DNA of 10,995 nt. It comes from an archaeon (GTDB taxonomy: Archaea; Nanoarchaeota; Nanoarchaeia; Pacearchaeales; GW2011-AR1). Each line of letters opens with the position of its first letter. Position 1 is the first letter of the stretch. A program made the translations under genes and the position numbers. The notes beneath the pieces were generated by a model. That model was not told where the DNA came from. It saw only the letters and a list, made by a program, of their open reading frames with translations, and made no database searches. Where the stretch lies: the NCBI GenBank assembly GCA_030639395.1, contig DAOWCW010000019.1, positions 1 to 10,995 of the forward strand. Reading direction: 5' to 3'. Shown here piece after piece: positions 5,733 through 10,871 of this stretch.

Positions 5733-6816
5733 AAAATTCGATGTGATAATAATAGGAGCAGGAATAGCTGGGTGCGGATTAATATACAATCTAAAGAAAA
5801 TAAACTACAAAGGCAAAATATTAATAATTGACAAAGAAGAACCTGGAGCAAATTCTGCATACGGATACAAAAATACATTCGAGAAAGTCATAAAAGAATA
5901 TAATTTACCCTACGAACAAAAATACAAAAGCGTACTCTTTGGAACATATAAAAAAATATTTACAGAAATCCCATCGAAATTTTATTTCATAAATTATAAA
6001 ATAGCATGCAATCATCTTTTAAAAAATTCTAACGCATCTTTCAGAAAAGAGATGGCAATGGAAATAAAAAAAAACACACTAAAAACAAACAAATCAACAT
6101 ACTCCTACAAATATTTAATAGACTGTTCCGGACATGCATTCTTCGCAAAAAAAATATTGAATCATCCTCTTCCCTTCAGATACTGGATAGGAGAAACATA
6201 CAAACTAAAAGGAACCCTAGAAAACCAAAACTCATACTATCACCTCCTGAATTCCAAGGGATTTCTAGAAGATATATATCCACTAAAAAACAAGACCCTT
6301 AGAGGATTATGGAAATACGGAAAAATAAAAAATTCTTACGATTTTCCACTAAGTCCAATATCTGAAAAATTAACTAATAATTTCCCGAAAGAAAAATCTG
6401 GAAACTCCCTGATACCCTGTACCCCCGCAATGCCAATTGTACAAAATAATATAGCATTTCTAGGAGACAGCTTCGGAAACGCAAGCACATCTACAGCAGA
6501 AGGAATCAGGCCCATACTTCGGACATCAAAAATACTAGCCAAAAACATCAAAAATGCAACACTAAAAAATTATGAAAAAGAATGGAGAAAAACATTCCTG
6601 AACCTATATATAAAACACTTAGCAACAAGACTAAACACCAAAAACAGATTAAAATTATTACAAGCCCTAAGGAACAATCCAGAAATTTTTATTGAATTAG
6701 TAAAAAATGAAAAAATGAAAATTCCGCTTAGGGTAATAATAAAAATTCCGCTTAGGGTAATCTTAGGTATTCTCAAAAACTATATTAAACTCAAACTTTA
6801 TTATAATAAATTTTAA
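5725..6816 (+). CDS. FAD-dependent oxidoreductase, geranylgeranyl reductase type
   Basis: A 363-aa flavoprotein. The N-terminal dinucleotide fold has the pattern DVIIIGAGIAGCG (GxGxxG at 11-16) with D36 at the end of strand 2. A second FAD-contact motif, FLGDSFGNASTSTAEGIRP (245-263), is the GD motif of the geranylgeranyl reductase/lycopene cyclase group, and DCSG (133-136) fits the middle FAD-binding strand. The FRYWIG segment (151-156) resembles the substrate-side motif of geranylgeranyl reductases. Together with the overlapping ubiA gene this suggests saturation of prenyl chains of archaeal lipids, though a carotenoid or quinone substrate is not excluded. The sequence is diverged from typical archaeal reductases. 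The C-terminus has a 24-bp in-frame duplication (KIPLRVI twice) and is very basic. C/G bias is visibly weaker than in the flanking genes, and the 3' end overlaps the convergent gene. Confidence 0.75.
   Translation: MVEKFDVIIIGAGIAGCGLIYNLKKINYKGKILIIDKEEPGANSAYGYKNTFEKVIKEYNLPYEQKYKSVLFGTYKKIFTEIPSKFYFINYKIACNHLLKNSNASFRKEMAMEIKKNTLKTNKSTYSYKYLIDCSGHAFFAKKILNHPLPFRYWIGETYKLKGTLENQNSYYHLLNSKGFLEDIYPLKNKTLRGLWKYGKIKNSYDFPLSPISEKLTNNFPKEKSGNSLIPCTPAMPIVQNNIAFLGDSFGNASTSTAEGIRPILRTSKILAKNIKNATLKNYEKEWRKTFLNLYIKHLATRLNTKNRLKLLQALRNNPEIFIELVKNEKMKIPLRVIIKIPLRVILGILKNYIKLKLYYNKF
6718..6761 (+). repeat. 24-bp in-frame tandem duplication
   Basis: A 20-bp sequence beginning AAATTCCGCTTAGGG occurs at 6718-6737 and again at 6742-6761, a period of 24 bp. 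Each copy encodes KIPLRVI inside the C-terminus of the FAD oxidoreductase, so the reading frame is kept. The exact identity suggests a recent slippage duplication. Confidence 0.85.
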
Positions 6817-7897
6817 CAGTAGAAGAATTCAGCGAACCAGAAACCTTTTCCAAAACATACTTATTTCCAGTAATTGAATTCAAAAAACCATTAATAATCA
6901 AAGCCCTGTAGAGCGGAGGAGATTTGGAAATTGGGGCACACGCAAAAAGAAAAACTACTCTCCCTTCTTTTAGAACATATTCTGGGATGCCCCATCCAAA
7001 CGCACAAAACATATTAATCATTTCCTCCAAATTATTTTTAAACTCAGATTTATTAAAAAAAATCTCATCCGCCAAATCCTGAGAAAACCCAACAACCTTT
7101 CTTCTAAAAAAATCCTCAAGACCCTCATCAATATAATATTCAGTAATCAAGTCAAACATCCCTTGCTCTGTAGAAAAGATATCTTTACCCCTATAGGATA
7201 TATTGCCAGTATCAGACTTTGCCTTCCCAAATCGTAACAAATCAGAAAAACATGGACGAGAGGTGTATGGAATTTTATCAGGAAAATTCACCTTAGAATA
7301 ATTATCTGGCAACTTCAACTTCTTCATATCTGGAACATATCGCTCAACGATAGAGGGCTTAATAATTATTTTAGAACCATCCTTCATGCCATGTTGGGCC
7401 TCAAAATTACAACCAGATAAAAAACTTAAAATCCCGCTATAAACTCCAGCAAAAAAACTATCTCCTCCATTCTTTAAATTCTCACTTCCATCTTTCGCAT
7501 TCAAGATACAATATCCCCCATCAGAAAACGAAATTTCATCAAAAACTGTCGTGCCAGTTGTAGAAATAATCTTGTGAATAGATTCCATAACTCTCTGTAG
7601 TAAAAAATTAGGAACACGCTTGGCTTTTCCCAAAATCATATAACCAGTACCCAAATCCTTACCCATCCTATAAAAAAAATCAGAAGATTTTCTAATTCCC
7701 ATTTTTTTTACCGTCGCAACACGTAATTGTAAAAAAATTTTATCAAAATGATAAAGATTCCTTTTTTCCGTAATATTGCATCCAAAAAATCTAGAAGTCC
7801 TACTAATTACCACACCAGGTTTATCAATAACAAAAATCTTTGGTAGCAATAATTTATTCATCCAATAATCTTTCAAATCATCATCTTTTATTACCAT
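6791..7897 (-). CDS. Tandem V4R-like domain protein, KaiC operon
   Basis: A 368-aa soluble protein of uncertain family. Two segments look like V4R (4-vinyl reductase) small-molecule-binding domains. In the first (about 68-181), SSDFFYRMGKDLG starts the fold and FFAGVYSGILSFLSGCNFEAQ, then HGMKDGSKI, resembles its conserved C-terminal part. The second (about 262-366) has VGFSQDLADEIF, GWGIPEY and PLYRALIINGFLNSITG at matching places. V4R domains are known as ligand sensors in archaeal regulators and next to KaiC-like ATPases. The first 65 residues are unassigned. Its ATG overlaps the KaiC gene end by 7 bp, so the two are coupled. The likely role is to sense a hydrophobic or redox ligand and tune the ATPase; this is inference. 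Like the convergent FAD gene, its base bias is weaker than the surroundings. The V4R call is by eye only. Confidence 0.6.
   Translation of the reverse strand: MVIKDDDLKDYWMNKLLLPKIFVIDKPGVVISRTSRFFGCNITEKRNLYHFDKIFLQLRVATVKKMGIRKSSDFFYRMGKDLGTGYMILGKAKRVPNFLLQRVMESIHKIISTTGTTVFDEISFSDGGYCILNAKDGSENLKNGGDSFFAGVYSGILSFLSGCNFEAQHGMKDGSKIIIKPSIVERYVPDMKKLKLPDNYSKVNFPDKIPYTSRPCFSDLLRFGKAKSDTGNISYRGKDIFSTEQGMFDLITEYYIDEGLEDFFRRKVVGFSQDLADEIFFNKSEFKNNLEEMINMFCAFGWGIPEYVLKEGRVVFLFACAPISKSPPLYRALIINGFLNSITGNKYVLEKVSGSLNSSTVKIYYNKV
6793..6814. terminator. Convergent-gene palindrome, possible bidirectional terminator
   Basis: TTTATTATAATAAA (6797-6810) is a perfect 14-bp palindrome. AAA and TTT arms beyond one mismatched pair extend it to 22 bp. 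It lies across the overlapping 3' ends of the FAD gene (stop 6814-6816) and the V4R gene (stop 6791-6793), and both transcripts would carry U-rich ends. Termination is inferred from position and composition only. Confidence 0.4.
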
Positions 7898-8598
7898 GAA
7901 TCCTGAGAAACCACAATCCCATCCCCACCAATCTCATAACCCCGCCCATCCTTACATTGGTTAGTCCACCTCATCTTTGGAACAAAAATCCGCCTCTCAA
8001 TCGTCCCAAAATCCAAATAATCCAAATTCACAATCCCATCAATCAAATACGGAATATTATAATTAGAATTATTCATCTTCCCATCTCTCTCAAGCGTCAA
8101 AAGTGTCGTCAACCCCTCGCGCCTCAAATTATAAAAAATCTCTACAATCATTTTTCGAATCAAAACATCAGCCTGTCCACAGACATTCGCACTCGCCGCA
8201 AAAAAACAATTAAAACTATCTACAATCAATCTCTTAATTTCTAAATCCTCCTTGATATGTTTAAACAAATCCTCTTGAACCCTCTCATACTTATCATAAG
8301 TCAAACACTTCACCACAATCAATCCCTCCCTCTCATACTTCAAAAACTCATCGCCAAACTCAAACGCCGCAATCATATTGTCAACATTCCACCGTGGTTC
8401 CTCTAAATTAATATAAACCGACTTCTGATTTCGACGCGCACCCTCTAAAGCAAAATGCAAACTAAAAATTGACTTCCCAACACCAGGTGCACCCGAAACA
8501 CCAATGACACTTCCTCGTGGAAAACCACCCTGAATCATATCATCAACACCCCTAATCCCAGTCGGCTCACGCTTAAGCTCATCCTTTACAAAACTCAT
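7891..8598 (-). CDS. Single-domain KaiC-like RecA-fold ATPase
   Basis: A 235-aa soluble ATPase of the KaiC/RadA-like superfamily with one RecA domain; circadian KaiC has two. It begins with the family's T-G-I-R-G-V-D-D...GGFPRGSV motif. Walker A is GAPGVGKS (36-43), the catalytic glutamates are E66-E67 in INLEEP, and Walker B is RLIVDS (123-128). The C-terminal strand set KMRWTN...GYEIGGDGIVV is the family's typical RxRG-like end. No autophosphorylation region of circadian KaiC can be assigned. Such archaeal KaiC-like proteins are thought to act as signalling ATPases with partner sensors. The start overlaps the upstream 100-aa gene by ATGA and the end overlaps the V4R gene by 7 bp. The three genes thus form one coupled operon. 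Confidence 0.9.
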   Translation of the reverse strand: MSFVKDELKREPTGIRGVDDMIQGGFPRGSVIGVSGAPGVGKSIFSLHFALEGARRNQKSVYINLEEPRWNVDNMIAAFEFGDEFLKYEREGLIVVKCLTYDKYERVQEDLFKHIKEDLEIKRLIVDSFNCFFAASANVCGQADVLIRKMIVEIFYNLRREGLTTLLTLERDGKMNNSNYNIPYLIDGIVNLDYLDFGTIERRIFVPKMRWTNQCKDGRGYEIGGDGIVVSQDSW

Positions 8599-8897
8599 AT
8601 CGCCACCTTATCCATCGCAAAAATAAAAATCTTCCGAGAATCCGTCTCAATTTTCTGACATTTAACACTCTTCTCAAAATTCAAACCATCCCTAAGCTCA
8701 CGCGGAATCAAAAAATATTTTGTAGTATCTTTAGCCCCACGTTGTGCCAAATTCGTCCGAAGACTAGCAGCATCCTCACTAAAAACATGAATATTCTTCA
8801 CATGCCCTCTCAACTTTAAAGAATCCTCATAGTCCATCTCAACCTCGAAAACAACCTTATCATTCTTCGCCATCTTGGTGCTCAATATTGTGCCCAT
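8595..8897 (-). CDS. Unknown 100-aa protein, first gene of the KaiC operon
   Basis: I do not recognise the family. It is a soluble 100-aa protein with a beta-rich N-terminus (MGTILSTK...KVVFEVEMDYE), a conserved KNIHVFSED block (34-42), a basic TKYFLIPRELRDGL segment (62-75) and a closing strand QKIETDSRKIFIFAM. The IPRELR part recalls DNA-binding swapped-hairpin proteins (IPKxLR in the AbrB type), but the rest does not fit clearly. A divergent paralogue lies at 9036-9347. The frame extends to a TTG at 8909, but the ATG at 8897 is correct: the paralogue starts with the same MG-IL-TK, and an AT-rich TATA box lies 17-29 bp upstream. The stop overlaps the KaiC start (ATGA), suggesting an adaptor or regulator of the ATPase. 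Confidence 0.8.
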   Translation of the reverse strand: MGTILSTKMAKNDKVVFEVEMDYEDSLKLRGHVKNIHVFSEDAASLRTNLAQRGAKDTTKYFLIPRELRDGLNFEKSVKCQKIETDSRKIFIFAMDKVAI

Positions 8898-8964
8898 TGT
8901 TATTAACAACCTTCATTATATTTAAACATAGTCCTTTGAAAACCTTATTCAAATAATCGGATAA
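8897..8964 (-). promoter_or_regulatory. Promoter of the KaiC/V4R operon with TTATCCGA element
   Basis: On the - strand TTATCCGA lies at 8957-8964 with AATAA at the usual offset inside the following spacer. The TATA-like TTTAAATATA is at 8917-8926 and the ATG at 8897. The distance from element to TATA position (about 32 bp) is twice that of the lipid promoters. Leaderless transcription is predicted. Confidence 0.6.
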
Positions 8965-8985
8965 ATTCTAGGGATTTTTATCCGA
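8957..8985. promoter_or_regulatory. Inverted-repeat operator between divergent paralogues
   Basis: TCGGATAA (8957-8964) and TTATCCGA (8978-8985) form a perfect 8-bp inverted repeat with a 13-bp spacer. The half-site centres are 21 bp apart, two helical turns, as expected for a dimer or tetramer gripping one face. The site lies between the two divergent promoters. A shorter GGAT-TTTT-ATCC dyad is nested at 8972-8983. Confidence 0.65.
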
Positions 8986-9036
8986 AATCACATTAACAAA
9001 GCAAACTTTATAAGTAAAAGGCATTTAAATAAAACA
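8978..9036 (+). promoter_or_regulatory. Promoter of the divergent paralogue gene
   Basis: TTATCCGA (8978-8985), 23 bp, TATAAGT (9009-9015), 20 bp, ATG at 9036. The TATA-to-ATG distance equals that of the lipid-locus promoters, so the mRNA is predicted to be leaderless. The AATAA block seen at other copies is not clear here. Confidence 0.65.
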
Positions 9037-9347
9037 TGGGACAAATTCTAAAAACTAAGACCACGCCATCGGGCAAAGTAGTTTTTTACCTAGAACTAAC
9101 AACAAAAGAAGCCCAATCTCTCGAAAATCATGCAAAAAAAATCCACATCTTCTCAGAAAATCTCTGCACACATGATGCAAAAATTATAAGCAAAGGAGTC
9201 AAGCACGAAAACAAATCGGTCATAATCCCCCTCAGTCTCAAGTCCAGATTCAATCCCAAAATAACAGAAATAACATACCAAAAACTGGAAACCGACAAAA
9301 AAACATTCTACATAGCAACAGCCAAAAAAGACCCACTAGTCAACTAA
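9036..9347 (+). CDS. Unknown 103-aa protein, paralogue of the KaiC-operon leader
   Basis: A soluble 103-aa protein of unknown function that aligns end to end with the 100-aa protein at 8595-8897. Shared blocks are MG-IL-TK at the start, GKVVFYLEL, KKIHIFSEN (34-42), an IIPLSLKS segment matching IPRELRDG, and YQKLETDKKTFYIA near the end. It replaces the partner's acidic MDYED with LTTKEA and has a more basic C-terminus. It stands alone and diverges from its paralogue across a shared inverted-repeat site, so the pair may come from an inverted duplication. The protein could compete with or modulate its paralogue; this is inference. The ATG has TATAAGT exactly 20 bp upstream. Confidence 0.8.
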   Translation: MGQILKTKTTPSGKVVFYLELTTKEAQSLENHAKKIHIFSENLCTHDAKIISKGVKHENKSVIIPLSLKSRFNPKITEITYQKLETDKKTFYIATAKKDPLVN

Positions 9348-9381
9348 TAATATCAACATTATTGTAAATAACTTTATTTTC
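9346..9381 (+). terminator. Weak AT hairpin and T-rich tract after the 103-aa gene
   Basis: AATAAT (9346-9351) and ATTATT (9358-9363) form a 6-bp stem just at the stop codon, and a T-rich stretch follows at 9372-9381. Archaeal terminators depend mostly on the U-tract, so termination is possible but the signal is modest. The rest of 9382-9553 shows no gene. Confidence 0.3.
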
Positions 9382-9498
9382 AACGACATAAAATAATTTA
9401 CACACGACAAAACCCACTCAAAAATCTCTCAAGTTCTACAAAAATAGAAAATATACCCATAAAAAAATTTATTTTTGACATTTATCGACGAAAAGAAC

Positions 9499-9509
9499 AT
9501 TAAATAAAA
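9499..9509 (+). promoter_or_regulatory. Possible TATA box of the wHTH/membrane protein operon
   Basis: The AT-rich ATTAAATAAAA lies 44-55 bp before the ATG at 9554. It would give a leader of roughly 20-25 nt without an obvious ribosome binding site. A loose TTATCGAC at 9482-9489 sits 16 bp before AAAATTC, echoing the lipid promoters, but with a degraded core. Confidence 0.3.
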
Positions 9510-9553
9510 TTCATAGACATCATATCTTCAACTAAGCATAAGTTAATAAAAAG

Positions 9554-9760
9554 ATGAGTAAAAAAAAAGTGTCAAATTCTCCCGAGAAAAAGATCTTACG
9601 GATCTTGAGAAACTCTGGAGAGGGTAGGACTATAACTGAGCTAACAGAGATCTCCCAACTCTCCCGTTCTGCAGTTAGAACTGCCCTCGCCAGACTTGAA
9701 GGAGCCCAAGAAACGACCTTTCGACCTATCGGCATGGCAAAAGTATATTTCCAAAAATAA
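9554..9760 (+). CDS. Small winged-helix DNA-binding protein (68 aa)
   Basis: A complete stand-alone winged helix-turn-helix domain. KKILRILRNSGEGRTITEL (12-30) gives helices 1 and 2. SRSAVRTALARLEG (37-50) is the recognition helix, and FRPIGMAKVYFQK (56-68) forms the wing. The pattern is of the MarR/TrmB-like wHTH kind common in archaea. There is no ligand or dimerisation domain, so partners or multimers would be needed. It ends 2 bp before the next gene and is probably cotranscribed with it, making it a candidate regulator of that membrane protein. Its coding strand is not C-over-G: 9601-9660 has 15 G and 12 C, unlike the neighbours. That may reflect amino-acid constraint or foreign origin. 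Confidence 0.8.
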   Translation: MSKKKVSNSPEKKILRILRNSGEGRTITELTEISQLSRSAVRTALARLEGAQETTFRPIGMAKVYFQK

Positions 9761-9762
9761 AA

Positions 9763-10671
9763 ATGAAAAACACGGGCAAAGAAAAAATCACGGGCTTAAT
9801 TTTAAAAGCAGTCCTCATAACATTACTTCTATTTTTAATAAAGCAAACATTTGCCCAAGAACTAGCCCCAGAAGTCATCACAACAACTCTCCCAGAAATC
9901 ACTCCAAGCATATTAGAACAAATCGAAAGATTCTACGAAATTTCGGAAAAATCTCTAAAAATCGGATATAACGTCACACTAGACACAAACTCCGCATTCC
10001 AAATTACAACAAACCAAAAAACCCGACACATCATAACAAGCAACTTCTCACAAGACTCAATAAACCTAATTTTCATAGGCAAAGGAGAAACCTTATTCAA
10101 TCAGCAACTAAAAGCAAACGACTACGTAATTTTCAAAATCGACGACCTAAATCTCAAATTCATCCTACATTCAGCCGACGAAAAATCAGCTCAAGTAGAA
10201 CTCAAGCTCTTTGAACAAGAAATACCAAAAGACGTAGACTACCTTGAACTCTTCGATATCCAAGTCCGACTAGCAAAACACGAAATATACCGACCTACCG
10301 ACCTAACCGCCATGATCGAATTCACAAACTTCGGAAAAGGCCCAAGCCATGTTAGACTAATATACTCAATAACAAACCAAGAAGGAAAAGAACTATACAC
10401 AGGAATTGACCAAAAAATAATAGAAACAGACGAAGTCATAATCAAAAACTTCAACACATTAAAAATCCCAAATGGACAATACACCGTCACAACCACAATC
10501 TACTACGGAGAAAACCAAGAAGCAACATCACAAGAAACCTTCATTCTAAAATCCATCCCAAAATATCAACTCCTCAAACAGCCAATCTTTTTTATCGTAA
10601 TCATCCTAACCAGCTTCGCCCTAGTCATATTTCTCAAAAAAAGAAAAGAAACTCCATCCTTTAATCAGTAA
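9763..10671 (+). CDS. Secreted, membrane-anchored Ig-like (CARDB-type) protein
   Basis: A 302-aa exported protein of unknown function. A basic N-terminus and hydrophobic segment (11-30) ending TFA-QE look like a Sec signal peptide or anchor. A second hydrophobic helix (273-291) followed by KKRK is a typical stop-transfer anchor, so residues of about 32-270 face outward. The middle is beta-rich. Residues of about 163-263, with YRPTDLTAMIEFTNFG and a closing NGQYTVTTTIYYGE strand, resemble CARDB or NEW3-like immunoglobulin-fold repeats of archaeal and bacterial surface proteins. The first half (40-150) is unassigned. The gene starts 2 bp after the winged-helix gene. A cell-surface or S-layer-associated role is inference. 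Composition follows the A/C strand bias (18 C, 3 G at 10441-10500). Confidence 0.75.
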   Translation: MKNTGKEKITGLILKAVLITLLLFLIKQTFAQELAPEVITTTLPEITPSILEQIERFYEISEKSLKIGYNVTLDTNSAFQITTNQKTRHIITSNFSQDSINLIFIGKGETLFNQQLKANDYVIFKIDDLNLKFILHSADEKSAQVELKLFEQEIPKDVDYLELFDIQVRLAKHEIYRPTDLTAMIEFTNFGKGPSHVRLIYSITNQEGKELYTGIDQKIIETDEVIIKNFNTLKIPNGQYTVTTTIYYGENQEATSQETFILKSIPKYQLLKQPIFFIVIILTSFALVIFLKKRKETPSFNQ

Positions 10672-10680
10672 CTTTAAAAA
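10672..10680 (+). promoter_or_regulatory. Probable TATA box of tRNA-Val
   Basis: CTTTAAAAA is centred about 28 bp before the first base of the tRNA and begins right after the stop codon of the preceding gene. This is the normal archaeal box A spacing. Confidence 0.45.
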
Positions 10681-10703
10681 CAAAATCCATCTCTAAAAAA
10701 TAA

Positions 10704-10774
10704 GAACCCGTAGTCTAATGGTAGAACACCTCGTTTACACCGAGGATACCCAAGTTCGATTCTTGGCGGGTTCA
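10704..10774 (+). tRNA. tRNA-Val (anticodon TAC)
   Basis: A 71-nt cloverleaf can be folded by hand. The acceptor stem GAACCCG pairs fully with CGGGTTC, and the discriminator base is A at 10774. A short D arm contains GG. The anticodon stem CCTCG/CGAGG encloses loop TTTACAC with anticodon TAC (10736-10738), which reads GTA and other Val codons. A 4-nt variable loop is followed by T stem CCAAG/CTTGG with loop TTCGATT. CCA is not encoded and no intron is visible. The D stem is weak (TCT/AGA). Confidence 0.95.
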
Positions 10775-10871
10775 TATTATATTGTCAAAGACAATATTTT
10801 ATTCTCCAATATTGGAACAACTGTTCGATTTGCCTTTAGGTACTTACGAAGTGCGAGGCGGGTTCATATTA
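10765..10871 (+). repeat. Direct repeat of the tRNA-Val 3' end
   Basis: GGCGGGTTCATATTA, the last ten bases of the tRNA plus five downstream, occurs at 10765-10779 and again exactly at 10857-10871, 92 bp further. The T-loop octamer GTTCGATT is also repeated (10754-10761 and 10823-10830). Such duplications of a tRNA 3' end are typical of attachment sites of integrating elements or of a tRNA remnant. Confidence 0.7.
10779..10800 (+). terminator. Hairpin with T-tract downstream of tRNA-Val
   Basis: ATATTGTC (10779-10786) pairs perfectly with GACAATAT (10790-10797) around an AAA loop and is followed by TTT. It may end the tRNA transcript, although archaeal tRNA genes usually need only a T-run. 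Confidence 0.45.

Noticed and set aside
9961..9970. ATCGGATATA resembling the shared element
   Set aside because: It lies within the membrane protein gene and does not match the TCGGATAA core.
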